Shown piece after piece: positions 7,842-16,459 of a DNA stretch of 30,390 bases. The position numbers and the translations under genes were made by a program. Numbering within the stretch: position 1 is the stretch's first letter; every line of letters begins with the position of its first letter. The DNA is taken from the IMG/VR virus record IMGVR_UViG_3300032420_000098, positions 1 to 30,390 of that record; one strand, given 5' to 3'. Origin of the DNA: a virus. The notes under the pieces were generated by a model. It searched no databases. It had not been told where the DNA came from and saw only the letters and a program-made list of their open reading frames with translations.

Positions 7842-10800
7842 ATGGCCTTCGACCAAATAACAAGAAACCGCCTGCAACGCTTCGTCAATGACACGCGCCG
7901 CGTGCTGGAGGAGGAGTTCACCCGCCAACTCCAGAACGACTACGGTATGGACCCGAATGCGGGCAGCGTTGCGGAACTCAACAGCCTGCGCCATATCAAC
8001 GACGCACAGCGCGAATCCGCGCGAATCTTGCGCGACACCCTGGCGCACTACTGCGCTGGTGGTGACATGGATGCCAAGCAGGGGCTGGATCGTATCGTTC
8101 GTGAGCAGGCGTTCACGGTGCTGAACCGCTTAGCAGCCTTGCGTATGGCCGAGGCGCGCGGTTTGTTGGTCGAGTCGGTGGGCAATGGCTTCCAGGCCAA
8201 GGGCTTTCAGCTCTACGCACGGCTGGCCGGCACCGGCCTGGGCGAAACCGGCGATGCCTACCGTGCCTATTTGTTCAGTGTGTTCGATGAGCTGAGCCAA
8301 GACCTGCCAGGTCTGTTTGATCGCTACTCGCCGCAGGGCCGCTTGTTCCCGCGCGAAGCCGCGCTGCTGCAGGTGCTCAACCTCATCAACGACGCCGACA
8401 TCGCTCCGCTGTGGAGCGAGGACGAAACCATCGGCTGGATCTACCAGTACTTCAACTCCAAAGAAGAGCGCAAGGCAATGCGCGATGCCTCGCAGGCGCC
8501 GCGCAACAGCCGCGAGCTGGCGGTGCGCAACCAGTTCTTCACGCCGCGCTACGTGGTCGAGTTTCTGGTGGACAACACCCTGGGCCGTCTCTGGTTCAAC
8601 GCCACAGGCGGCGATACCCATCTGCGTGACCGCTGCCCGTACCTGCTGGTCAAGCCCGACGAGGCGCCCCAGTCTTCCACCAAGCTGCGCGACCCGCGCA
8701 CCCTGAAGTTACTGGACCCGGCCTGCGGCTCCATGCATTTTGGCCTGTATGCCTTCGATCTGTTCGCCGAGATCTATCGCGAGGCATGGGCCTGGGAGCT
8801 GCAACATGGCCCCGGTTCGCTGGACGTCTCTACCCAGCCCCAAGCTGCGCTCAAGCCACTGAGCCAGACCTACGAAGACGAGGCTGCCTTTCTGCGCGAC
8901 GTTCCGCGCCTGATCATCGAGCACAACATCTACGGCGTCGACATCGACCCGCGCGCCGCGCAGATCGCTTCCCTGGCACTGTGGCTGCGGGCGCAGCGTG
9001 CTTGGCACGGTGCCGGTGTCAAATCCAAAGATCGTCCCCTGATTGGGCGGGGCCATGTTGTGGCCGCTACCGCGCCGCCAGCAGAGCGTGACCTGCGCCA
9101 GCAGTTCTCGGCGAGTCTAGATAAGCGCGACGCTGAGCTATTTGAGAAAACACTTCAGCTTCTGAAGGGACTTCCCGAATTAGGCGTGTTGCTACAAGTT
9201 GAGAAAGACCTCCCAAGGCTAACCAGAGAGATATATGTGGGGAGAGGGACAGGTCTATTCGCTGAACAGGAGCAAGAGACTTGGTGGCAAGCCGAAGCTA
9301 GATTGCGAGAAGCGCTCCTTAATTTTTCTCACGCAGCGAAATCAACATATCAAGCACGGCTGTTTGCTCAAGATGCGCTGGATGGGCTCCGCCTGATTGA
9401 CCTCTCGCGGGAGCGATTTGATGTCTTGGTAATGAATCCACCCTTTGGCGAGCCTACACGCTCGACAAAAGCCTACCTCGAAGAGACTCTGCCACGATCC
9501 AAGGGGAATATTCTCACTCAGTTTATCGAGCGAGCAACACAATTGGTTCGGCCGGGGGGGCGTGTTGGGGCAATCGTGAGCCGCACATGCTTCTTCCTGC
9601 AAAGCTTCTCCGCATTTCGCAAGTCGGTACTGGCTGAGGATCTCGCACTGGAGAGTTTTGTCGATCTTGGGCAGGGGGTGCTCGATGCGATGGTGGAAAC
9701 AGCAGCTGTCACTTGGGAGAGGAGCAGCGAAAAGGGAGATGAAGCTATCTTCTTTCGTGAGCTCAACCGGGTCGATAAAAACAGCAGTCTACTCGAATCA
9801 ATTCTCTGCTTAAAAACCGGGCGCGATGGTGACAACCTATTCAGGAGAAAAGTCGAGCAGTTTTCAGTTTTTACCGATATGCCGTACGTGTATTGGATCA
9901 ATCACTCAATTGCCGAAAAAATCGCAGCGCGCTCCGTGATCGAGCCGTTGGAATGCTCCATACGGGTTGGTTTGCAGACTGGAGATGATTTTAGATTCCT
10001 GAGGCTTTGGTGGGAGGTAAGTAGTGATCAAGTCGTTATCCCCACCAAGAACCACGATATAGAAGAACTTCGACGCCAATCTATCGAGTTGAGCAAGAAG
10101 AAAAGGTGGGCGTGGTACTCGAAAACTGAATCAGCGTCACCGGTCCTTTCCTCGATACACTTATATGTCAACTGGTTTGATGACGGAGCCGAGATTAAGG
10201 CCTATCACGTTGGAAACGGTCACTCTGCATCAAAGTACGTAATGTCTGAGTCAATGTACTTCAGGCCAGGCTTCAGCTACATGCTTCGCTCAAGTCGCTT
10301 GGTACCCTACATCGTGCCTTTGGGGGTTATTCCGACAGCGGGCAGAAGCCAGGTGTACCCAAAGGAAGGCTCTGAAATCTGGCTTGCCGCCCTGTTGTCA
10401 TCCAATCTTGCCACTGCTGTTGCTCGCTTTCGCGGCGAAGCGTTCTGGCAGCCTAAGTTCCAGAACTCAATGGTTTCGGCAATTCCTTACATCAAGCCGG
10501 AATCCAATGACTTGAATGAAGCATCGCGCATTATTTCAGATGTGCGTGGACGGATGGCTGAAAGGTTCAAGCGTGATGAGACCGAAATTCTTTTCACGTC
10601 ACCCTCCCTTAACGGTGAAGGTGAAAAACGTCAGGCATTCAACCGTGAGACTCTGATCGGCGCCACCTTTGATAAGCGTGTAGCGGAGTTGTGCGGACTC
10701 ACGTCAGACGAATTTCGTGCCCTGCAGCGAGATCATAACGAGGCGTTGATGCGAACGTCGGGCGCGGTAGACGTTGAGGAGGATGAGGAACAGAGTGATG

Positions 10801-11717
10801 AGATTATCGCCGACACCGATGAGATAGTTGACGAATCGTCCTCGCGTCAATCGTGGGCAGTAGGTGTGGCCTTCGGCCGCTTTGACTGGAGGCTTGCCAC
10901 AGGCGAGCGACAAGCTGCACCCGAGCCGGCGCCGTTTGACCCGTTGCCAGCTCAAAGCCCCGGTATGCTTTCCGATGGCGCCGAAGTATTTCACGGGCGA
11001 TCTGGCATCTTGGTTGACGACCAGGGACACCCAGATGACCTGGCGCGTCTAATTGAGGAAGTGCTGGCGCGCGTCAACGTGACCCCGCCAGACGATGTTC
11101 CCCGCTGGCTGCAGCGAGAATTTTTCGCTTTTCACTTGCAGCGCTATTCCAAGAGCCGCCGCAAAGCGCCCATTTACTGGCCGCTGTCCACCACCTCCGG
11201 CAGCTACACGCTGTGGGTCTACTACCCCAGCCTCACCAGCCAAACGTTGTACACCGCCATCAACGACTTCATCGAGCCCAAGCTCAAACGAGTCGGCGGC
11301 GACGTGACGGCGCTGCGCAACAAGGGCTCGGTCCGTACCCGCGACGACGAAAAGCAGTTCGAAGCCCTGCAAGCCCTCGAGTTGGAACTGATCGAACTGT
11401 GCGACACCTTGCTCAAGCTTGCGCCGACCTACAAGCCCAACCACGACGACGGTGTGCAGATCAGCGCCGCGCCGCTGTGGCCGCTGTTCCGCCACAAACC
11501 CTGGCAGAAAGTGCTCAAAGACACCTGGGCCAAGCTGGAAAAAGGCGACTACGACTGGGCGCACCTGGCTATGAACTACTGGCCAGAGCGTGTGCGTGAG
11601 AAGTGCAAGACTGACAAATCGCTGGCCATCGCACATGGCCTGGAAGATCTGTACATCGAGCCCGAGGCCAAACCGAAGAAGGCGCGCGGCAAAAGGAAGG
11701 CCGGGGGTGATGAATGA
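7842..11717 (+). CDS. pglX: BREX adenine-N6 methyltransferase PglX
   Basis: A 1291-residue protein, typical for type 1 PglX. SAM-binding motif I is DPACGS at 292-297, and catalytic motif IV is NPPFG at 532-536, the form used by adenine-N6 methyltransferases. The conserved 'RNQFFTPRYVVEFLVDNTLG' block lies near 230-250. PglX methylates a non-palindromic host site and discriminates self from phage DNA; its central and C-terminal part sets specificity. The stretch from about base 9100 to 10900 (residues about 420-1020) is visibly less GC-rich than both flanks, with different codon choice, which suggests recombinational exchange of the specificity region. The last 200 residues return to the operon's normal composition. 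It overlaps pglZ by ATGA. Confidence 0.94.
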   Translation: MAFDQITRNRLQRFVNDTRRVLEEEFTRQLQNDYGMDPNAGSVAELNSLRHINDAQRESARILRDTLAHYCAGGDMDAKQGLDRIVREQAFTVLNRLAALRMAEARGLLVESVGNGFQAKGFQLYARLAGTGLGETGDAYRAYLFSVFDELSQDLPGLFDRYSPQGRLFPREAALLQVLNLINDADIAPLWSEDETIGWIYQYFNSKEERKAMRDASQAPRNSRELAVRNQFFTPRYVVEFLVDNTLGRLWFNATGGDTHLRDRCPYLLVKPDEAPQSSTKLRDPRTLKLLDPACGSMHFGLYAFDLFAEIYREAWAWELQHGPGSLDVSTQPQAALKPLSQTYEDEAAFLRDVPRLIIEHNIYGVDIDPRAAQIASLALWLRAQRAWHGAGVKSKDRPLIGRGHVVAATAPPAERDLRQQFSASLDKRDAELFEKTLQLLKGLPELGVLLQVEKDLPRLTREIYVGRGTGLFAEQEQETWWQAEARLREALLNFSHAAKSTYQARLFAQDALDGLRLIDLSRERFDVLVMNPPFGEPTRSTKAYLEETLPRSKGNILTQFIERATQLVRPGGRVGAIVSRTCFFLQSFSAFRKSVLAEDLALESFVDLGQGVLDAMVETAAVTWERSSEKGDEAIFFRELNRVDKNSSLLESILCLKTGRDGDNLFRRKVEQFSVFTDMPYVYWINHSIAEKIAARSVIEPLECSIRVGLQTGDDFRFLRLWWEVSSDQVVIPTKNHDIEELRRQSIELSKKKRWAWYSKTESASPVLSSIHLYVNWFDDGAEIKAYHVGNGHSASKYVMSESMYFRPGFSYMLRSSRLVPYIVPLGVIPTAGRSQVYPKEGSEIWLAALLSSNLATAVARFRGEAFWQPKFQNSMVSAIPYIKPESNDLNEASRIISDVRGRMAERFKRDETEILFTSPSLNGEGEKRQAFNRETLIGATFDKRVAELCGLTSDEFRALQRDHNEALMRTSGAVDVEEDEEQSDEIIADTDEIVDESSSRQSWAVGVAFGRFDWRLATGERQAAPEPAPFDPLPAQSPGMLSDGAEVFHGRSGILVDDQGHPDDLARLIEEVLARVNVTPPDDVPRWLQREFFAFHLQRYSKSRRKAPIYWPLSTTSGSYTLWVYYPSLTSQTLYTAINDFIEPKLKRVGGDVTALRNKGSVRTRDDEKQFEALQALELELIELCDTLLKLAPTYKPNHDDGVQISAAPLWPLFRHKPWQKVLKDTWAKLEKGDYDWAHLAMNYWPERVREKCKTDKSLAIAHGLEDLYIEPEAKPKKARGKRKAGGDE

Positions 11718-14242
11718 GTATTGCTGAATTTATCCGCGAAAGCGTGCTGCGGCCGCGCTTGAAACAGGCCGGCGCCCTGGTGGTGTACGACGCCGACAAG
11801 CGCTACCACGAGCAGTGTTTCGATCTGGCCGCTGACAAGGTACGAGTCATCGACACCTCCGAAAGCAGCATCGAAAGCCGGGAGGCTGCATTGCTGGCGC
11901 TGCGCGAGGTTGGGCAGCCCAAGGCCCCACTGGAAGGGGTGTTGATCTATGTGCCGACCAAGCGACCCGAAACCGACGAGCAGAAGCAGGCTGACCCATT
12001 CGCCCTGTATGCAGAATGCGGCGCCGTATTCCCGCAAGACGATGGCGACGAGTACCTGAGCCTGTGTCTGCGTGCCAGGCCGGATCACGCGACCCAGATC
12101 CGCCAGGTGTTCGCCGGGTCGCCTTCAGGGCCGACCTTTGCAGTGATCGATGCCATTGGTGGTGGCGTGAGTTGGCCGCAGCTGCGAGCCACTTTGCGGG
12201 TCGAGTCTGGCCGGGAGATTCTGGCAGCACTGCTGGCGCCAAGCGTTAGCCAAACCGATGCGCTGAAGGGGCAGGAAGGTTGGGTGCAAGAGGCGCGCGA
12301 CTTCCTCCGCGCCACCTTGGGCCTGAGCGTGAAGACGCGCGGCAAAACCTGGGCTGCTCTGGCGGATGAATTGTGGCGCTACGTCCTGTTCAGCGAGTTC
12401 GTATTTGATTTGCCAGTGGCGCTGCCGGAGACCCTGAAAGGGGTGCCGCATGCCCCGATGGAAGCCAGACCGATCGTCGAGGATGTGTGCGACCGCCTGC
12501 GCAGCGACCCCAAGTCACGCGCGGTTTATATCGAGCGGGCCGAAGCCATCGAGGCGGAGCTTAATCTGAGCGATCTGTGTGGAGCGATTGAGGACCTGGG
12601 TGAGCGCGACACCTTCCCCTTCGAAGAGCGGACGTTCCTGCGCACGGCGATCAAGGGCATCGTTACCGGCGACACCGATGCCACTCGCCGGGTGCTAACC
12701 CGCCATAAGAGTTCCGTGTGGCTGGGCAAGGGCGAAAGCCAGGCGCAGTGGGAGCTGGTGCGGTCGGGGCTGAGCCTGGTCGAAGCCTGCGAAGACTTTG
12801 AGCGACAGTTGCCCGACCACGCCCGCTCACAGGTTGATCTGATCGATTTCTACCTGGGCAGCCTGCGCGAGGCCGACCGCCTGCAACGCGAGTTTGAGCA
12901 GGCGGCAGGTGACTTTCTCGACCAGCACGGCTTGATGCATGAAGTCATCAGCCAGGCCCGCGCCCGCTATCGGCGCCTGGCCGAAAAGGTTCAGGGCGTG
13001 TTCGTGAAGCACGTCGAGACCGCTGGTTGGCCACCTACCGGGCGCTTGGCCAACGCCGATACCTTTGATCGTCTGGTGGCGGATCGACTCAAGGAAAGCG
13101 GGCGCAAGGTGGCCTATCTGATGGTGGACGCCCTGCGCTACGAGTTGGGCGTGGCCCTCGAAAAACTGCTGGCTGAGGATGGGCCGGTCGAGCTGCAAGC
13201 GGCCTATGCGCAGCTGCCGACCATCACCCTGGTGGGTATGGCGAGCCTGTTGCCTGGAGCACGCACGGGTTTAACCCTTTCGCTGGAGAACGAGTCACTC
13301 CTGCCCAAGCTGGCCGGGGCGCCGGTGGGCAACGTCCCGCAGCGTATGAATGTGCTGGCCAAGCGGTACGGGGATCGCTTTGCTGAAATGCCGCTCAACG
13401 ATTTTGTGCGCGGCAAACCGAAGATTGCCGAGACTGTCGATCTGCTGGTACTGCGGTCCACTGAAATCGACAGCCAGCTGGAAAGCAACCCCGAGACGAC
13501 ACTGGGTCTGATACCCGGCACGCTGAAGCTGATTCGCGTCGCGCTGCACAAGCTGCGCGGCATGGGCTTCAAGGAGGCGGTCATCGTGACCGACCACGGC
13601 TTCTTCCTCAACGCGCAAGCAGAGGCAGGCGATGTGTGCGTGAAGCCGCAAGGGAAATGGCCTGTGAATGCGCACGACCGCATGATGCTGGGCGACGGAA
13701 CGGCAGACGGTCACAGCCTGGTCGTCAGCGCGGAGAAGGTCGGCATTCGCGGTGATTTCTCCCAAGTGGCGCTACCCCGCAGCATGGCGCCCTATCGCGC
13801 GGGGCATTTGTATTTCCACGGCGGGGCATCCCTGGCGGAGGCCGTTGTGCCTGTGCTGGTGGCACGTTTGGATACGGTCGCCCATGCTGAACTGCGCAAG
13901 GTGGTGGTCGAGCTGAGCTACAAAAACGGTGCCAAACGAATTACTACGAGGTTGCCGGTCATCGAAGTGATACTGGTTGCCGACGATATGTTCTCGCAGG
14001 GCATGAGCGTTGAGATCTTGCTGGAAGCGCAGGACAGCAAGGGCAATGTGGTGGGTGAACCGCGCCCGGGCGGCGATGTGAATCCCGCAACTCGGACCGT
14101 GACCTTGATGGCAGGCCAGCGCAAGCAAATTGCGCTGCGCATGGATGACGAGTTCAGAGGCAAGTTCTCGGTCAAAGCGCTGAACCCCACCACGCTCGCA
14201 GCCTACAGCGCTCTTGCGATTGAAACCGACTATACGGAATGA
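11714..14242 (+). CDS. pglZ: BREX alkaline-phosphatase-superfamily protein PglZ
   Basis: An 842-residue PglZ protein. The alkaline-phosphatase-like core carries metal-ligand motifs 'LMVDALRYELG' (D472) and 'VIVTDHGFF' (D627, H628). The N-terminal third is the PglZ-specific region, and the last 120 residues look like a beta-rich C-terminal domain. PglZ is the signature protein of BREX and is needed for both methylation and phage exclusion. Reported activity is metal-dependent phosphodiester or nuclease-type chemistry, and its physiological substrate is still unclear. The start ATG overlaps the pglX stop and its stop overlaps the brxL start (ATGA both times), so the three genes are translationally coupled. 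Confidence 0.93.
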   Translation: MSIAEFIRESVLRPRLKQAGALVVYDADKRYHEQCFDLAADKVRVIDTSESSIESREAALLALREVGQPKAPLEGVLIYVPTKRPETDEQKQADPFALYAECGAVFPQDDGDEYLSLCLRARPDHATQIRQVFAGSPSGPTFAVIDAIGGGVSWPQLRATLRVESGREILAALLAPSVSQTDALKGQEGWVQEARDFLRATLGLSVKTRGKTWAALADELWRYVLFSEFVFDLPVALPETLKGVPHAPMEARPIVEDVCDRLRSDPKSRAVYIERAEAIEAELNLSDLCGAIEDLGERDTFPFEERTFLRTAIKGIVTGDTDATRRVLTRHKSSVWLGKGESQAQWELVRSGLSLVEACEDFERQLPDHARSQVDLIDFYLGSLREADRLQREFEQAAGDFLDQHGLMHEVISQARARYRRLAEKVQGVFVKHVETAGWPPTGRLANADTFDRLVADRLKESGRKVAYLMVDALRYELGVALEKLLAEDGPVELQAAYAQLPTITLVGMASLLPGARTGLTLSLENESLLPKLAGAPVGNVPQRMNVLAKRYGDRFAEMPLNDFVRGKPKIAETVDLLVLRSTEIDSQLESNPETTLGLIPGTLKLIRVALHKLRGMGFKEAVIVTDHGFFLNAQAEAGDVCVKPQGKWPVNAHDRMMLGDGTADGHSLVVSAEKVGIRGDFSQVALPRSMAPYRAGHLYFHGGASLAEAVVPVLVARLDTVAHAELRKVVVELSYKNGAKRITTRLPVIEVILVADDMFSQGMSVEILLEAQDSKGNVVGEPRPGGDVNPATRTVTLMAGQRKQIALRMDDEFRGKFSVKALNPTTLAAYSALAIETDYTE

Positions 14243-16341
14243 ACCCTATGGACGAACTGGACCAAAAGCTAAACGCCACATTCGACGGCAAAGTGCTGCG
14301 CAAAGACTTGCTGCATCGAATCAAGAAAGGCACCAACGTCCCGACGTTCGTCCTGGAATTCCTGCTCGCCAAGTATTGCGCCAGCAACGACCAGGCGGAA
14401 ATGGATGCAGGCATGGAGGCGGTGCTGTCCTCCTTGCAGGAGAACTACGTTAAGCCGGACGAGGCCAATGCCGCGCAGTCCAAGGTGGCCACCAAGGGCA
14501 AGCACCGCTTCATCGATAAAGTTCACGTCCGCTATGTCGAGAAGGAGAAGCGCCACTGGGCATCCCTGGAGAATTTCAACTCGCAGCGCATTGCGATTGG
14601 CGAGAAGTTCTACCGCGACAACGATCGGCTGTTGGAAGGCGGGATCTGGGCCGAGGTGACTCTGGCGCACAACGATATTGATGAGGACGACTACGCGTTT
14701 TCGATCGAGGATCTGCGGCCCATTCAGCTCTCGCGCTTTGATTTCGAGCGCTACACCGAAGGCCGGGCCGCGTTCACACGTGACGAGTGGATCGCAGCGG
14801 TTCTGCGTTCGGTTGGCCTGGAGCCAGGCAAGCTGTCGAAACGCGTGCAGATGCACTTTATCGCCCGGCTGGCTGCGTTGGTGGAGCCCAATTACAACTA
14901 CATCGAATTGGGCCCACGCGGCACTGGCAAGTCCTACTTCTTCAGCGAGTTCTCGCCCTATGCCACGCTGATCTCGGGCGGCCAGGCGACCAAGGCCACG
15001 CTGTTCTACAACAACGCGCGGCGCAAGGTGGGCCTGGTTGGCTATTGGGACACCGTGGCCTTTGATGAAGTCGGCGGGATCAAGGTGCGTGATCCGGACA
15101 CCATCCAGATCATGAAGGACTTCATGGCCAATGGCCGCTTCTCGCGCGGCGCCGAGGTCATCGCCGATGCCAGTTTGAGCTTCGTTGGCAATATCGATGT
15201 CTCGGTGCAGCAGGTCGTGAACTCCAACGAGTTCGACTTGTTTCAGCCGCTGCCCCCCGAACTTGATCTGGCGGTGATGGATCGCTTTGCCGCGTATATC
15301 CCGGGCTGGGAAATGCCCAAGAACAGCAGCGAGTTCCTGACCAACAACTACGGGTTCATCACCGACTACCTGGCCGAGGCCTTCCACTACCAGTTCAAGC
15401 ACACCAACCGGTATGAAGAAGTCAGCAAGCGTATTCGCCTCGGCAAATCAATCGAGGGGCGCGACGAGAAGGGTATCAAGAAAACGGTTTGCGCTTTCCT
15501 GAAGATCCTGCACCCACACGGACCGCCGACGGACGACGAGTTCGAAGAGTACGTGGCCTACGCGACCGAGTGCCGCCGTCGCGTCAAGGAGCAGATGAAC
15601 AAGCGCAAGCCGGACGACGAGTTTGCGCGCATCAATCTGTCCTACTTCAAGGTCAGCGGTGAGGAAGTGGTGGTGTTCTGCCCGGAGTCGAAGGATGCGG
15701 CGGCAACACAGCAGCCGGCTCGTCGTCGTTTGAGCCAGGCGAGTGAGCAGCCCAGCGAGGCAGTCGACGCGCAGCCCGCCGTGCAGCGGGCGCCAGTTAC
15801 TGCGGTAGAACCTTCAGTGACCTCGTCGCCGATTGCGCCGACACCAGCGGTGGTTGAGCCACCAGCAGTGGAGCTCAAGGAACAGCATTTCAGCATCCTG
15901 TATGGCGACACCGGTTACAGCTACGAGTCGATCCTCGGCCCCTACTTACAGGGCGCGAAGGCCGTCGTCATCGAAGACCCGTATATCCGACTGCAACATC
16001 AGATTCAGAACTTCGTCCGGTTCTGCGAGACGGTGTTGAAGGCCGGCACCGTGAAGAAGATCAGCCTGATCACCGGCTACGATGACAAGACCCAGCTGGC
16101 CGACATCGCCGAGAAGCTCGACGAGCTTAAGCAGAGCCTGCTGGAGTTGGATGTCGAACTTGAGGTGAAACTCAACCCCAACATCCACGACCGCGAAATC
16201 CGTCTCGACAACGGCTGGATCATCAAGATTGGTCGCGGGCTCGACTTCTACCAGAAGCCTGGGGGGTGGTTTGAGGTGGGGGCAAACGATCTGAGCCTGC
16301 GGAAATGCATGGAGACCAAGGTAGACATCTTTCGGGCGTGA
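14239..16341 (+). CDS. brxL: BrxL-type AAA+ ATPase with MITD1-like C-terminal domain in place of Lon protease
   Basis: A 700-residue protein. Residues 1-480 are the BrxL AAA+ part: Walker A GPRGTGKS at 225-232, Walker B 'VAFDEVGG' (D276, E277), and the typical 'KILHPHGPPTDDEFEEYV' block before position 440. A Pro/Ala/Gln-rich linker spans about 481-545. The C-terminus (about 548-700) is not a Lon protease: I find no GxSxG-like serine motif. It instead resembles the C-terminal PLD-like MIT_C domain of eukaryotic MITD1, with 'HDREIRLDNGW' (H650, R652), 'KIGRGLDF' and the terminal 'ETKVDIF'. BrxL normally forms a DNA-bound ring acting in phage exclusion. What the swapped domain does, perhaps binding or nucleic-acid processing, is unknown. 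Starts within the pglZ stop codon. Confidence 0.88.
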   Translation: MNPMDELDQKLNATFDGKVLRKDLLHRIKKGTNVPTFVLEFLLAKYCASNDQAEMDAGMEAVLSSLQENYVKPDEANAAQSKVATKGKHRFIDKVHVRYVEKEKRHWASLENFNSQRIAIGEKFYRDNDRLLEGGIWAEVTLAHNDIDEDDYAFSIEDLRPIQLSRFDFERYTEGRAAFTRDEWIAAVLRSVGLEPGKLSKRVQMHFIARLAALVEPNYNYIELGPRGTGKSYFFSEFSPYATLISGGQATKATLFYNNARRKVGLVGYWDTVAFDEVGGIKVRDPDTIQIMKDFMANGRFSRGAEVIADASLSFVGNIDVSVQQVVNSNEFDLFQPLPPELDLAVMDRFAAYIPGWEMPKNSSEFLTNNYGFITDYLAEAFHYQFKHTNRYEEVSKRIRLGKSIEGRDEKGIKKTVCAFLKILHPHGPPTDDEFEEYVAYATECRRRVKEQMNKRKPDDEFARINLSYFKVSGEEVVVFCPESKDAAATQQPARRRLSQASEQPSEAVDAQPAVQRAPVTAVEPSVTSSPIAPTPAVVEPPAVELKEQHFSILYGDTGYSYESILGPYLQGAKAVVIEDPYIRLQHQIQNFVRFCETVLKAGTVKKISLITGYDDKTQLADIAEKLDELKQSLLELDVELEVKLNPNIHDREIRLDNGWIIKIGRGLDFYQKPGGWFEVGANDLSLRKCMETKVDIFRA

Positions 16342-16349
16342 TGTATAGA

Positions 16350-16408
16350 CAGTGTTGAGTGAGTTTGGCCGCGATGCGATTCAGCAGACGTATGGATGAC
16401 CAACACTG
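16350..16408. repeat. 8-bp inverted repeat between brxL and the nuclease-helicase gene
   Basis: CAGTGTTG (16350-16357) and CAACACTG (16401-16408) form a perfect inverted repeat around 43 bases in the 118-base gap. There is no T-tract, so it is not a standard terminator. It could be an operator, a long hairpin or chance. Confidence 0.3.
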
Positions 16409-16459
16409 CTACCTCATCGATCACATGCAATTCGTCGAGTTTTTCTGGAAATAGAATTT

